Of a stretch of DNA of 64,000 nt, positions 26,084 through 35,246 are shown piece after piece; the stretch's first letter is position 1; every line of letters begins with the position of its first letter. The notes beneath the pieces are model-generated. The model did no database searches, was not told the DNA's origin, and saw only the letters and a list, made by a program, of their open reading frames with translations. This stretch comes from Paeniglutamicibacter quisquiliarum (GTDB taxonomy: Bacteria; Actinomycetota; Actinomycetes; Actinomycetales; Micrococcaceae). The position numbers and the translations under genes are program-made. Where the stretch lies: NCBI RefSeq assembly GCF_019084045.1, contig NZ_JAHRED010000002.1:62001-126000 (forward strand). The letters run 5' to 3'.

Positions 26084-26968
26084 CTAGCCGTCCTCGGGCA
26101 CGCGCACCATGCCCTCCTGGGCGACGGTGGCAACGAGCTGGCCCTCGCGGTTGAAGATCCTTCCGGTGGCCAGGCCGCGGGCACCGGAGGCGCTGGGGGA
26201 CTCCTGCACATAGAGCAACCACTGATCCACCCGGAACGGGCGGTGCCACCACATGGCATGGTCCAGGCTCGCCACCGACATCCCGGGGGTGATCCAGGTC
26301 AGCCCGTGGCGGCGCAGCACCGGTTCCAGCAGCGTGTAGTCGCTTGCATAGGCGAGGGCCGCACGGTGCATGGCATCGTCCTCGGGCATCGCGGCCGTTG
26401 TCTTCATCCACACCGCGTTCACGGCACGGCGATCCTGGGGGCCCTTGAAGTACAGCGGTTCGCTGATGTAGCGGATGTCGAAGGGCCGGTTGAACGCGTA
26501 TTCCTGCGCGACCGGATGGTCGAGGTCGCCGATGAGCTCGGCGGTGGTCGGCAGCGATTCGGGGTCCGGCACCCCCTCGGGCATGGTGTCCTGGTGGTCA
26601 AGGCCCTCCGCGGGCGCCTGGAAGGAGGCGATCATCGACAGGATCGGCACGCCGTTCTGGTATGCGTGGACCCGGCGGGCGGAGAAGGACCTGCCGTCAC
26701 GCAGCCGCTGCACGCCGAAGGTGATGGGCAGGGCCGCGTCTCCGGCGCGCAGGAAGTATCCGTGCATCGAATGGATCGGGCGGTCCTCGGTGATGGTCTT
26801 GGACGCGGCCATCACCGACTGCCCCAGCACCTGTCCGCCAAAGACCCGGCTGCGGGCCTGGGGCGGGGTGTGGCCCACGAAGATGTCCTCGTCGGTGCGG
26901 GCCTCGGGATCCCCGCTGAGCTCCAGCAGCTCAATCAGCTTCTGCGTCGTGGTGTCGTTGATGGTCAC
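26084..26968 (-). CDS. tesB: Acyl-CoA thioesterase II
   Basis: 294 residues, double hot-dog fold. The TesB motif RVFGGQVLGQSVMAA (about 40-55) is present. The catalytic triad positions are recognisable: Asp in SLDHAMWWHRPF, Ser in ESPSASGARG and Gln in TVAQEGMVR. It hydrolyses medium and long acyl-CoAs to free acids in the cytoplasm. It is convergent with ettA and divergent from the hypothetical gene at 27131. Confidence 0.93.
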   Translation of the reverse strand: MTINDTTTQKLIELLELSGDPEARTDEDIFVGHTPPQARSRVFGGQVLGQSVMAASKTITEDRPIHSMHGYFLRAGDAALPITFGVQRLRDGRSFSARRVHAYQNGVPILSMIASFQAPAEGLDHQDTMPEGVPDPESLPTTAELIGDLDHPVAQEYAFNRPFDIRYISEPLYFKGPQDRRAVNAVWMKTTAAMPEDDAMHRAALAYASDYTLLEPVLRRHGLTWITPGMSVASLDHAMWWHRPFRVDQWLLYVQESPSASGARGLATGRIFNREGQLVATVAQEGMVRVPEDG

Positions 26969-27130
26969 GGGTCTGCTCCTTGGGGCCAGGAATATCGATC
27001 TGCTAAGACACTATCGCCCCCGCCGTGGGTTCGCCGTATCCGCTGGCGCGGCCGGCACCCGTGTTCCGGCGCATGTCACCGCGGGCAACGGCATTGAGCC
27101 GCGCGGTCCCAGACATGAAAGTATGAAGGC

Positions 27131-27790
27131 ATGGCTAGTGAAACCGTTGTGCTCGAGGACCAGGAAACCGTTGCGGACCTGGCCACCTTCTTCTCCCGCG
27201 CCCGCTCGATCGAGGACGGCGCGGTTCTGCTGCAGGCCGCCGGCAGCGCCCTGGCGCTCTATGTGCCGGTGCTCTATCCGGAATTCCTGGGCGATCCGGT
27301 GCCCACCGTGCTGGGGATGCGCGCGGTGCGCCTGGGCCAACCGGCCAAGGCCGACGGGGTCTATGCCATCTCCGCGCTGACCGACAGGCTGGCCCGGATG
27401 GGCGGGTCCGCGCTGGAGCTTTCGATGCCCCCCGCCGAGGTCAGCGCGTCGTGGGCGGGCCAGCAGGTGCCGCGCGGCGGCTGGGAACAGCGCGAGACGG
27501 TTGACGACGACGCGCTGCTGGCCGAGGCGATGCGCGGGATCGGCGTGGTGGCCCAGGCGCTGCCCGAGAACGCCGGAAAGCCGGTGCTCAAGACCGTGCG
27601 TGCGAGGATCTGGTCCTCGCCCGTCGAGGGTGTGCAGACGCCTATTCCGCTGGGCATGGCCTTTGGCGCGCATGCCCTGGGGTTCCTGCGCGCGGGGGCG
27701 GGGTCCACGCTGTATGCCTCCGGGCCGTGGCTGCGCCTGAGCAGCGGCGGCGGGCACGTACTGGCACGCCAGGGCGGCATCCTGGGCTAG
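27131..27790 (+). CDS. Conserved hypothetical protein
   Basis: 219 residues with good coding character (starts MASETVVLEDQETVADLATFF). No recognised domain, signal peptide or membrane helix. It has the feel of an actinobacterial conserved protein with an alpha/beta pattern (LALYVPVLYPEFLGD, VPTVLGMRAVRLGQ). Its stop TAG shares a CTAG with the convergent truncated hemoglobin stop. Confidence 0.75.
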   Translation: MASETVVLEDQETVADLATFFSRARSIEDGAVLLQAAGSALALYVPVLYPEFLGDPVPTVLGMRAVRLGQPAKADGVYAISALTDRLARMGGSALELSMPPAEVSASWAGQQVPRGGWEQRETVDDDALLAEAMRGIGVVAQALPENAGKPVLKTVRARIWSSPVEGVQTPIPLGMAFGAHALGFLRAGAGSTLYASGPWLRLSSGGGHVLARQGGILG

Positions 27791-28368
27791 GGGGCCGGGG
27801 CGGAGGCGGGGCAGCCCGGCGCCTCGTCCGGCGCGTTCATCAGCGAATGCGCGGCGCGGTCGAAGTAGTCCCAGAGGGTCTCGGCCTGCATCGGGGGCAA
27901 CTCCAGCGAGTCCACGGCAATGCGCATGTGGTGCAGCCAGACGTCGCGGTTGTGCGAGTTGATGGTGTACGGCACGTGCCGCATGCGCAGGCGCGGGTGG
28001 CCGCGGCGCTCGGAGTAGGTCGTGGGCCCGCCCCAGTACTGTTCCAGAAAGAGCTGCAGGCGCATGGTCGCGGGGCGCAGGTCGGTTTCCGGGTACATGG
28101 CGCGGAATTCCGCGTCCGCCCCGACCGATTCGTAGAACTTCTCCGCGAGCCGGCGGAAGGTCTCGCGTCCGCCGACCTGGGCGTAGAACGTGCCCTCGTA
28201 GGCGGCCGGGTCGTGGTCGTCGTTGGGGGAGAGCCTGCCCTCGGGCAACGCGTTGGACAGCGAGGCTCCCACCGGGCGCAATTGCGCCACGGGCTTGCCG
28301 AGGCTCTCGCCGGCCTGCAACAGGACCGGCTTGGGTGCGGATGCTGCCTGCGGGTTCTTCTCGTTCAC
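27787..28368 (-). CDS. glbO: Truncated hemoglobin, group II (GlbO-like)
   Basis: 193 residues. The globin core (about 62-185) has the B-helix tyrosine in FRRLAEKFYESV, a proximal histidine region LRMRHVPYTI and the group II tryptophan in DVWLHHMRIAV. It likely binds oxygen or NO near the respiratory chain. The start GTG 28368 has AAAGG six bases upstream, so the N-terminal extension of about 60 residues (Ala/Pro-rich, then SPNDDHDPAAYEG) is probably real and unusual for a family of about 130 residues. Confidence 0.9.
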   Translation of the reverse strand: MNEKNPQAASAPKPVLLQAGESLGKPVAQLRPVGASLSNALPEGRLSPNDDHDPAAYEGTFYAQVGGRETFRRLAEKFYESVGADAEFRAMYPETDLRPATMRLQLFLEQYWGGPTTYSERRGHPRLRMRHVPYTINSHNRDVWLHHMRIAVDSLELPPMQAETLWDYFDRAAHSLMNAPDEAPGCPASAPAP

Positions 28369-28493
28369 GAATGTCCTTTCAGTTCCCGGCTGGTGCCCGG
28401 GACCCTTCTGTGCCCATTATCCCGTGGATGCGGCGCGGGCGGCCGGGCTTTCGCGCAGGGCGTGAGAACGCGGCAGCCTGGGCACCGATCCGG

Positions 28494-29192
28494 CTACGTC
28501 GCCTCGCCCAGGTGCCTGAGTGCCTCGCGCACCGACAGCGGGCTCATGTCGGCCCGGTGCCCGGCGACCCAGGCGCGCACCCATCCGGGGTCGGTCTTGC
28601 CGTATTGCCGCAGCGCCCAACCCATGGCCTTGCGGATGAAGAACCCGGGGTCGCCCAGATTGGCCAGCAGCGCCTCGTCGAGCAGGGCGGTGTCGGTTCC
28701 GGCCCCCAGGTGCAGCTGGCAGATCATCGACTGGCGGCGCTTCCACGGGTTCGCATCCCGCGACCACTGGCGCATCATTGGGGCGATGGTTTCCGGGTGG
28801 GCGCGCAGCAGCTCGCCGTAGCGCCGCGAACAGCCGTCGACGATGTCCCACCAGGCGCCCTCGGTGACCATGCGCTCATAGAGCGGCAGGAATTCCAGGC
28901 GCCCGCGGCAGGGTGCGGCGGCGCAGACTTCCTGGGCGGCGTACCAGTGTTCCCGGTGCGTGGCGTTTGACCAGAGCCCGGTGGCAAGTGCCAGTCGGTC
29001 GGCCGCGCTTGCCGCTCCCGCATCCCTGGCCAGCTCGCGGGCCACGCGGCGCACCTCGGGGAGGGGCACGCCCAGGAAGGGCTGCGTGGTCTTCATGTAG
29101 GCCTGCGCAGCCGCCGCCTTGCCGTCCACGACCAGGGGCAGCAGCCTCGCGGTGAGTAGGTCGACCGCAGCACGCTCCGCCGCCACGTCCAT
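28494..29192 (-). CDS. DNA alkylation repair protein (AlkD-like)
   Basis: 232 residues of HEAT-like repeats, DNA alkylation repair family. Conserved segments are YMKTTQPFLGVPLPEVRRVAREL, ATGLWSNATHREHWYAAQE, EGAWWDIVDGCSRRY and the C-terminal DPGFFIRKAMGWALRQYGK. Enzymes of this family remove 3-methyladenine and 7-alkylguanine. The Trp and Asp of the WWDIVD segment correspond to the active cleft. It lies three bases downstream of the OsmC-like gene and is probably co-transcribed with it. Confidence 0.85.
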   Translation of the reverse strand: MDVAAERAAVDLLTARLLPLVVDGKAAAAQAYMKTTQPFLGVPLPEVRRVARELARDAGAASAADRLALATGLWSNATHREHWYAAQEVCAAAPCRGRLEFLPLYERMVTEGAWWDIVDGCSRRYGELLRAHPETIAPMMRQWSRDANPWKRRQSMICQLHLGAGTDTALLDEALLANLGDPGFFIRKAMGWALRQYGKTDPGWVRAWVAGHRADMSPLSVREALRHLGEAT

Positions 29193-29195
29193 GGT

Positions 29196-29669
29196 TCAGG
29201 CGCCCGGGGCCACGGGGGCGTGGTGCACCGGGAAATTCACGCTGCGGGCGATGAAGCACACCGCGTTGGCTTCGGCATGCAGCGAATCGGCAAGTTCGCG
29301 CTGGGACTCGTCCTGCAGTTCCACACGCGGGGCAAGCGTCGCCTCAAGGAACTCGCCGCTGCCGTCGCGGTTCAGCCGCAGCACCCCGGCGGCAGCGTCG
29401 GTGTACCCGGTCACCACCACCGAATGCTTCACGGCCACGTGCAGGTAGGAAAGCATGTGGCACTGGGACAGCGCCGCCAGCAGCAGCTGCTCGGGGTTCC
29501 ACCTGTCCTTATCCCCGTGGAAGGTCGGGTCCGCGGTGCCGGGCAGGTCCGGAAGCCCAGCCGCGCGGATCACGTGGTCGCGCCCATAGCCGCGATAGGA
29601 GCTGGTGCCCTCGCCGCGGTTGCCGGTCCAGGAAATGTCGACGCGATAGTTGTGCAGTGCCAGGTTCAT
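29196..29669 (-). CDS. OsmC-family protein
   Basis: 157 residues. It carries the OsmC/Ohr catalytic cysteines in LLAALSQCHMLSYLHVA and NAVCFIARSVNFPV. It acts as a thiol peroxidase on organic hydroperoxides or related substrates. ATG 29669 (MNLALHNYRVDISW) gives the family start. A longer in-frame reading upstream is Pro/Gly-rich and unlikely. It is followed by the AlkD-like gene, giving a small damage-defence unit. Confidence 0.88.
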   Translation of the reverse strand: MNLALHNYRVDISWTGNRGEGTSSYRGYGRDHVIRAAGLPDLPGTADPTFHGDKDRWNPEQLLLAALSQCHMLSYLHVAVKHSVVVTGYTDAAAGVLRLNRDGSGEFLEATLAPRVELQDESQRELADSLHAEANAVCFIARSVNFPVHHAPVAPGA

Positions 29670-29688
29670 GGCTCCATTCTCGCCGAAG

Positions 29689-29729
29689 GGCGGGGGTTCC
29701 GGTGCACCTGACGCTCCGGCACCCCCGCC
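29689..29729 (-). terminator. Hairpin between pepN and osmC-like gene
   Basis: Outer 9-bp stem GGCGGGGGT against ACCCCCGCC with a bulged inner CCGGTGC/CCGGCAC region. It follows the pepN stop by 19 bases on the minus strand. No T-run. Confidence 0.45.
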
Positions 29730-29748
29730 TCCCGCGGCCGCGACGGTG

Positions 29749-32292
29749 CTAGGCGTCGGCTGCCTGGGCGGCCAGCGCGCGGACCACCGAATCGCGGGCC
29801 TCGATGACGAGCCGGCGCAGGGCGGGGGATTCGTCGCCCAGCCGCTGCAGGAACGCATCGGTTGCGGCCAGCGTTTCGGGGGTGGTTTGTGCCGCCGGGT
29901 AGAGCCCGGTCACGATCTGCTGGGCGATCTCGTAGCTCTTGGTCTCCCACACCGTGCGGGCGGCCTCGAAGTACTCGTCGACGTAGTCGGCGATCAGGGC
30001 CGCATCGTGCACGTGGTTGAAGCCGGTGATGGCCGCCCGCTGTTCGAGGTTCGAGAGCTTCCCGCCGATCACCGCGTCCCAGGCGGCGCGCTTTGCCTCG
30101 GCCGTGGGCATGGCTGCCCGGGCCGTGTGCGCGGCGAGCTGCCCGGTGGCGGTGGCATCGCGTTCCAGCTCGGCGTCGATTGCCGCGGCATCGGCACGGC
30201 CGCCGGCGGCCAGGGAGGTGAGCAGGTCCCAACGCATCTCCGCATCCACCGCCAGCCCCTCCAGCACCTGTTCGCCGGAGAGCAGCGCGGCGACGGCGTC
30301 GAGCTGCCCGGGGGTGTGCGCCAGGTGGGCGAAGGCGCCGACGAATTGCAGCTGCGCGTCGGAGCCGGACGCCGCCGCCCGCGCCAGGTCCCAGAGCCTG
30401 TCGGCGGCGGACTGCCGCGCGGCCGGGGCGTGGGCGCGGTCGACGTAGTAGTCAAGGGCCGTGTTCAGCTGGCGCAGCAGCACCATGATCACGGTGGAAT
30501 CGGTTTCGTGCCCGATGTTGTTCAGCACCAGTTCCAGGTAGGCGCGGGCGCCGGTCTCGGCGTCGCGGACCGCGTCCCAGGCGGCGCCCCAGACCAGGGT
30601 GCGCGGCAGGGACTGGCCGAAGTCCTTCAGGTGTGCGGTGGCCGTGGCCAGCGACCGCTCATCGAGGCGGATCTTGGCGTAGGCAAGGTCGTCGTCGTTG
30701 ACCAGCACCAACGCCGGCCGCCGGTGTCCCGCCAGCGCCGGGACGGAGGTGGATGCGCCGGCGACGTCGAGTTCCTCACGGTGCACGCGGACCAGGGAGC
30801 CTTCGGCATCAAGGTCGTAGAAGCCCACGGCCAGGCGGTGCGGGCGGATCACGGGGTGTTCGGCGACGGCGGTCTGGGTGATCGCGAAGTCGGTGATCAG
30901 CCCGGACTCGTCGGTGGAGATCACCGCGCGCAGCGTGTTGACGCCGGCGGTTTCCAGCCACAGTTTCGACCATTCGGACAGGTCGCGCCCGCTGGAGGTC
31001 TCAAGCTCGCGCATCAAGTCCGGCAGCTCGGTGTTGCCCCAGGCGTGCTTGGTGAAGTAGCTGCGCACCCCGGCCATGAATTCCTCCTGGCCGACCCAGG
31101 CGACCAGCTGGCGCAGCACGGAGGCGCCCTTGGCGTAGGTGATCCCGTCGAAGTTCACCTGGACGTCCTCGAGGTCGCGGATCTCGGCGACGATCGGGTG
31201 GGTGGAGGGCAGCTGGTCCTGGCGGTAGGCCCAGTTCTTCTCCAGGATGTTGAAGGTTGTCCACGAGGAGGTGAATTCGGTGTTCTGCGCGGCGGCGAGC
31301 GTGGACATGAACTCGGCGAAGGACTCGTTGAGCCACAGGTCGTTCCACCAGCGCATGGTCACCAGGTCGCCGAACCACATGTGGGCCAGTTCGTGCAGGA
31401 TGGTGATGGCGCGGCGTTCGACCATGGCATCGGTGGGCCGGGAACGGAAGACATAGGACTCCAGGAACGTCACCGCTCCGGCGTTTTCCATGGCCCCGGC
31501 GTTGAACTCGGGCACGAAGAGCTGGTCGTACTTTTCAAACGGGTACGGCGTGCCGAACTGCTTCTCGAAGAACTCGAAGCCCTGGCGGGTGAGCGTGAAG
31601 ATGTTCTCGGCGTCCAGGTGCTCCATGAGCGAGGCGCGGGCGAAGACGCCCAGCGGGATCACCCGTCCGTCGCTGCTGGTCAGCTCGGAGCGGACGCACT
31701 GGTAGGGGCCGGCGATGAGCGCGGTGATGTAGGAGGAGATGCGCGCCGTCGGCGCGAAGGCCCACGTCTTGGCTCCGTCGCGGGCGTCGACCGGCGCCGG
31801 GGTGGCGGCGTTGGAGATGACGTCCCAGTGCGCGGGTGCGGTGATCGTGAATGCGAAGGTGGCCTTCAGGTCGGGTTGCTCGAAGACCGCGAACATGCGC
31901 CGGGAATCGGGCACCTCGAACTGCGAGTACAGGTACACCTCGTCATCCACCGGGTCCACGAACCGGTGCAGGCCCTCGCCGGTGTTCATGTAGAGCGCAT
32001 CGGCGTCGATGACCAGGGTGTTCTCCGCGGCGAGCCCCGGCAGGGCGATGCGCACGCCGTCGGAGACCTCGGCCGGGTCCAGCTCGGTGCCGTTGAGGTT
32101 CACCGAGCGGACGGCGGAGGTGACGGCGTCGATGAAGGATTCCGCACCCTCGGCGGCGGAGAAACGCACGGTGGTGCGCGAGGAGAAGACCGTGTCGGAC
32201 CCGGTCAGGTCCAGTTCGACGTCGTAGGAGTGGACGGTGATCAATGCGGCCCTGGTGCGGGCCTCTTCGCGGGTGAGGTTCATTCCTGGCAT
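29749..32292 (-). CDS. pepN: Aminopeptidase N (M1 family)
   Basis: 847 residues, the normal length for actinobacterial PepN. The substrate motif GAMEN lies at 266-270 and the zinc site at 300-304 (HELAH) with the third ligand in the downstream NESFAEF. A C-terminal ERAP1-like domain follows. It removes N-terminal residues from peptides in the cytoplasm. Starts at 32292 (MPGMNLTREEA) or 32283 (MNLTREEA) are both possible. The longer one has the better-placed AAGG. It is divergent from the aspartate dehydrogenase-like gene. Confidence 0.96.
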   Translation of the reverse strand: MPGMNLTREEARTRAALITVHSYDVELDLTGSDTVFSSRTTVRFSAAEGAESFIDAVTSAVRSVNLNGTELDPAEVSDGVRIALPGLAAENTLVIDADALYMNTGEGLHRFVDPVDDEVYLYSQFEVPDSRRMFAVFEQPDLKATFAFTITAPAHWDVISNAATPAPVDARDGAKTWAFAPTARISSYITALIAGPYQCVRSELTSSDGRVIPLGVFARASLMEHLDAENIFTLTRQGFEFFEKQFGTPYPFEKYDQLFVPEFNAGAMENAGAVTFLESYVFRSRPTDAMVERRAITILHELAHMWFGDLVTMRWWNDLWLNESFAEFMSTLAAAQNTEFTSSWTTFNILEKNWAYRQDQLPSTHPIVAEIRDLEDVQVNFDGITYAKGASVLRQLVAWVGQEEFMAGVRSYFTKHAWGNTELPDLMRELETSSGRDLSEWSKLWLETAGVNTLRAVISTDESGLITDFAITQTAVAEHPVIRPHRLAVGFYDLDAEGSLVRVHREELDVAGASTSVPALAGHRRPALVLVNDDDLAYAKIRLDERSLATATAHLKDFGQSLPRTLVWGAAWDAVRDAETGARAYLELVLNNIGHETDSTVIMVLLRQLNTALDYYVDRAHAPAARQSAADRLWDLARAAASGSDAQLQFVGAFAHLAHTPGQLDAVAALLSGEQVLEGLAVDAEMRWDLLTSLAAGGRADAAAIDAELERDATATGQLAAHTARAAMPTAEAKRAAWDAVIGGKLSNLEQRAAITGFNHVHDAALIADYVDEYFEAARTVWETKSYEIAQQIVTGLYPAAQTTPETLAATDAFLQRLGDESPALRRLVIEARDSVVRALAAQAADA

Positions 32293-32478
32293 GGTCGCTA
32301 ACGCGCCTTTCGATGGTTGCCGGTGGCGAAAATCTTGGTGTTCCGGGCCTGCCACCCGGCGTGGCGCCGCGGCGGTGTGGATTGCGGGGCGGCACCGGAG
32401 TGTGAAACAAGCCTTGAACAGTGTGCCCATTGTCTCACCAACACCCCACGGTGCCGCAAGTGGCGCGGGACTGGTTTG

Positions 32479-33312
32479 ATGGATGACATGGGAATTGATG
32501 TGGTTCTTCTGGGATATGGCGCAATCGGCCAGGCGGTCCACCGGATGCTGGCGCCGCATGCGCAGGTCGTGCGGGTGCTCGGGGTGCTTGACCGGGCCGC
32601 CCTGGAGGGCCGGACCGCAGCTGCCCGCGTGGCCGGGCCCGACGGGCACCTGGTCCCGGTGCTGGATCTGGAAACCGCCACGGAACGGGCCGACGTCATT
32701 GTCGAATGCGCCTCGCCGGCGGCGGTGCGCACCTATGGCCCCGGGATCGTTGGGGCGGGCACCGACCTGCTCGTCGCCTCCCTGGGGGCGCTCGTCGATG
32801 ACCGGCTGCGCGCGACCTTGCTGGAAGAAGGGCCCGGACGCTGCCACCTGTCCACCGGCGCCATCGGCGGGCTGGACCTGCTCCGCGCCTCGGCGGGAAC
32901 CATCGAGCGCATCGCCCTGGGCACGCGCAAGCCCCCTACGGCACTGCTTCACCCCGGACTGACGGATGAACTGCGGGAATCGATTGCCGCGGCCGGCACC
33001 GCGGGCGTGCCCCGACACGTCTTTGGCGGTTCCGTGGCCGATGCCGTCCGGCTCTTTCCCTCCAACATCAACGTCGCGGCGGCACTGGGGCTGGCGGCCG
33101 GGGACATGGGCCTGGTCCGCGTTGACATCGTTGCCGATCCGGGTGCGACGCTGACCAGCCATGTGATCGAGATGCGCGGGCGCGGCGGGAACTACCGGTT
33201 CGCGATCGAGAATTTCCCGGACCCCGCGAACCCCGCCACCAGCGTCCTGACCGCGCGCTCGATGGTCTCCGGCCTGCTTCGGTTGGGCGGGCGCGGGCCG
33301 CACTTCATCTAG
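32479..33312 (+). CDS. Aspartate dehydrogenase-like oxidoreductase
   Basis: 277 residues. The N-terminal Rossmann motif GYGAIGQAVHRML and a DUF108-type catalytic domain (STGAIGGLDLLRAS, then LFPSNINVAAALGLA) match the NadX L-aspartate dehydrogenase family. These enzymes convert aspartate to iminoaspartate for NAD synthesis or related amines. No nadA or nadC is adjacent, so the pathway is unproven. ATG 32479 (MDDMGIDVV) or 32488 may be used. It is divergent from pepN. Confidence 0.8.
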   Translation: MDDMGIDVVLLGYGAIGQAVHRMLAPHAQVVRVLGVLDRAALEGRTAAARVAGPDGHLVPVLDLETATERADVIVECASPAAVRTYGPGIVGAGTDLLVASLGALVDDRLRATLLEEGPGRCHLSTGAIGGLDLLRASAGTIERIALGTRKPPTALLHPGLTDELRESIAAAGTAGVPRHVFGGSVADAVRLFPSNINVAAALGLAAGDMGLVRVDIVADPGATLTSHVIEMRGRGGNYRFAIENFPDPANPATSVLTARSMVSGLLRLGGRGPHFI

Positions 33313-33533
33313 CGGCCGCCCCGCCGCTCTCGCCCTCAATGCGGTTCCGTGCCCGTCGTCGTGGGGGATCCAGACGCCGACGAGCATGCCTCCGTGCGCC
33401 CGGAACCCGGGGCCCCCACCAAGCCTCGGGGCAGTCGACCGGCGCCCGGCGGGGTCATCGACTTAGTGCCATGGCGCACCCGGCGCTAGGCTTGTGCCTG
33501 CATCTTCCCCTCCACGGTCTAAGGACACAAAAC

Positions 33534-34007
33534 ATGCGCGTTCACATTGCCACCGACCACGCAGGCCTCGAGCTCAGCGCCCACCTCATCGAACACCTTG
33601 GCGCCAAGGGCTACGAGATGGTGGACCACGGTCCCACCGCATACGATGCCGAGGACGACTACCCCTCCTTCTGCATCAACGCCGCCCTGGCCGTGGTTGC
33701 CGACCGGGCCGCAGGCTTGGACTCGCTGGGCATCGTGCTGGGCGGCTCGGGCAACGGAGAACAGATCGCCGCCAACAAGGTCGCGGGCATCCGCGCCGCA
33801 CTGGCCTGGAACCTCGACACCGCGCGCCTGGCGCGGGAGCACAACGACGCCAATGTCGTGGCGGTCGGCGGCCGCCAGCACTCGCTGGAGGAAGCCACTG
33901 GCATCATCGAGGCCTTCCTGTCCGAGCCGTTCTCCAACGTCGAGCGCCACATCCGCCGCATCGGCAAGATCGCCACCTACGAAACCACCGGCGAGGTCGT
34001 GGCCTAA
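33534..34007 (+). CDS. rpiB: Ribose-5-phosphate isomerase B
   Basis: 157 residues of the RpiB/LacAB family. The phosphate-binding opening ATDHAGLEL, the active loop GGSGNGEQIAANKV and ARLAREHNDANVVAVGGR are clear, matching mycobacterial-type RpiB, in which the active-site Cys of enterobacterial RpiB is replaced by Ser. It interconverts ribose-5-phosphate and ribulose-5-phosphate. It is followed after 20 bases by the nei-like gene, so the two probably share a transcript. Confidence 0.95.
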   Translation: MRVHIATDHAGLELSAHLIEHLGAKGYEMVDHGPTAYDAEDDYPSFCINAALAVVADRAAGLDSLGIVLGGSGNGEQIAANKVAGIRAALAWNLDTARLAREHNDANVVAVGGRQHSLEEATGIIEAFLSEPFSNVERHIRRIGKIATYETTGEVVA

Positions 34008-34027
34008 CCAGGCCACGGCACACCACC

Positions 34028-34990
34028 ATGCCCGAAGGCCACTCCGTACACCGGCTTGCCCGCCAATTTGACGATGTCTTTGGCGGGCAAGTCCTTGCCG
34101 TTTCCTCCCCGCAGGGCCGCTTCGGGCCCGCGGCCCGGATGATCGATGCCCAACGCCTCATCTCCTCCCAGGCGCATGGCAAGCAGCTCTTCCTGGGTTT
34201 CGAAAACGACCTGGTGCTGCGGGTGCACCTGGGGCTCTATGGTGCCTGGAGCTTCGGCGGCGACGAACACTTCTCCGGCGCCTCCTCGATCGGAGCCCCG
34301 CGCAAGGTGGGGGAGAGCGAGCAGGGCCCCGACGAGGAGACCGGCCCCTACACCGGCCCTCCCGAACCCGTCGGCCAGGTGCGCGCCCGGCTGGTGTCCG
34401 AGCACGGCTGGGCGGACCTGCGCGGGCCCAGCGCCTGCGAGGTGCTTAGCGACGTGCAGGCGCTGGCCGTGCGTGCCAAACTTGGCCCCGATCCCCTGGT
34501 GGCTGCCGCCGGCGAATTCAACCTGGCCAAGGGCAGGGGCACGGGCGAGGCCAACCAGGCCGCGGCTCGTGCTGCCCGCAAGGACTTCGTGGCGCGCCTG
34601 GCACGCAAGAGGACCCCGATCGGAACCACGCTGATGGACCAGGGCGTGCTCGCAGGGGTGGGCAACATCTACCGCGCCGAGGCGCTGTTCCGCACGCGGA
34701 TCGACCCGTTCCTGCCCAGTTGCGAGCTGTCAGCGCGGAAGGCCGGGATGCTGTGGGACGACATCGCCTCGATCATGGCCGACGGGGTCCGGGAGGGAAA
34801 GATCATCACCACCCTGGCCGAACACCGCGATGCGGTGGGGCCTCTTTGGCCCGACAACGCCTACTACACCTACCAGCGGCAGGGCCGCGGCTGCCGCCGG
34901 TGCAGCGCCGCCATTTCACTGGCCGAGGTCGCCGGGCGCAAGCTGTATTGGTGCCCGGGCTGCCAGCCCGCCGGCCGATCCCGGGGCTGA
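34028..34990 (+). CDS. nei: Fpg/Nei-family DNA glycosylase
   Basis: 320 residues. It starts MPEGHSVHRLARQ, with the catalytic Pro2 and Glu3 after methionine removal. The helix-2-turn-helix region and the lesion-binding segment LMDQGVLAGVGNIYRAEALF are conserved. It ends with a Cys4 zinc finger (CRRCSAAI, then YWCPGC). It excises oxidised bases and cleaves abasic sites. The PEGHS opening is closer to Nei1 of mycobacteria than to Fpg (MPELPEVE). An acidic insertion, about residues 90-117, separates the N-terminal strands. Confidence 0.92.
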   Translation: MPEGHSVHRLARQFDDVFGGQVLAVSSPQGRFGPAARMIDAQRLISSQAHGKQLFLGFENDLVLRVHLGLYGAWSFGGDEHFSGASSIGAPRKVGESEQGPDEETGPYTGPPEPVGQVRARLVSEHGWADLRGPSACEVLSDVQALAVRAKLGPDPLVAAAGEFNLAKGRGTGEANQAAARAARKDFVARLARKRTPIGTTLMDQGVLAGVGNIYRAEALFRTRIDPFLPSCELSARKAGMLWDDIASIMADGVREGKIITTLAEHRDAVGPLWPDNAYYTYQRQGRGCRRCSAAISLAEVAGRKLYWCPGCQPAGRSRG

Positions 34991-35132
34991 GCACCCTCGG
35001 TGGACATGTCCCCGTTCGAATCCCGAACACACGGATTGACAAGGATCTGTGCAAGTCCGGGCCCGGATTTGCACGGTGTGGAATTGTGGTGCTAAGGTTT
35101 TATCCGTTGCCACCGACGAGGTGGGCAAATGC

Positions 35133-35206
35133 GGGGATGTAGCTTAGTGGTAAAGCCTCAGTCTTCCAAACTGATGATGCGGGTTCGATTCCCGTCATCC
35201 CCTCCA
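35133..35206 (+). tRNA. tRNA-Gly (anticodon TCC)
   Basis: Acceptor GGGGATG pairs perfectly with CATCCCC. The D-arm is GCTTAGTGGTAAAGC. The anticodon loop CTTCCAA gives TCC (35165-35167). The T-arm is GCGGGTTCGATTCCCGT. The discriminator T is followed by an encoded CCA (35204-35206). It reads GGA/GGG. Confidence 0.97.
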
Positions 35207-35213
35207 AAAAGAT

Positions 35214-35246
35214 CGACCTGGTTCAATGCGAACCAGGTCGTTTTTC
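35214..35246 (+). terminator. Terminator of tRNA-Gly
   Basis: 11-bp perfect stem CGACCTGGTTC against GAACCAGGTCG, AATGC loop, followed by TTTTTC. Starts seven bases after the CCA end. Confidence 0.92.

Noticed and set aside
29650-32301. 883-codon plus-strand frame
   Set aside because: It is antisense to pepN, which has intact GAMEN and HELAH motifs. Repetitive Gly/Val/Glu composition shows it is a shadow.
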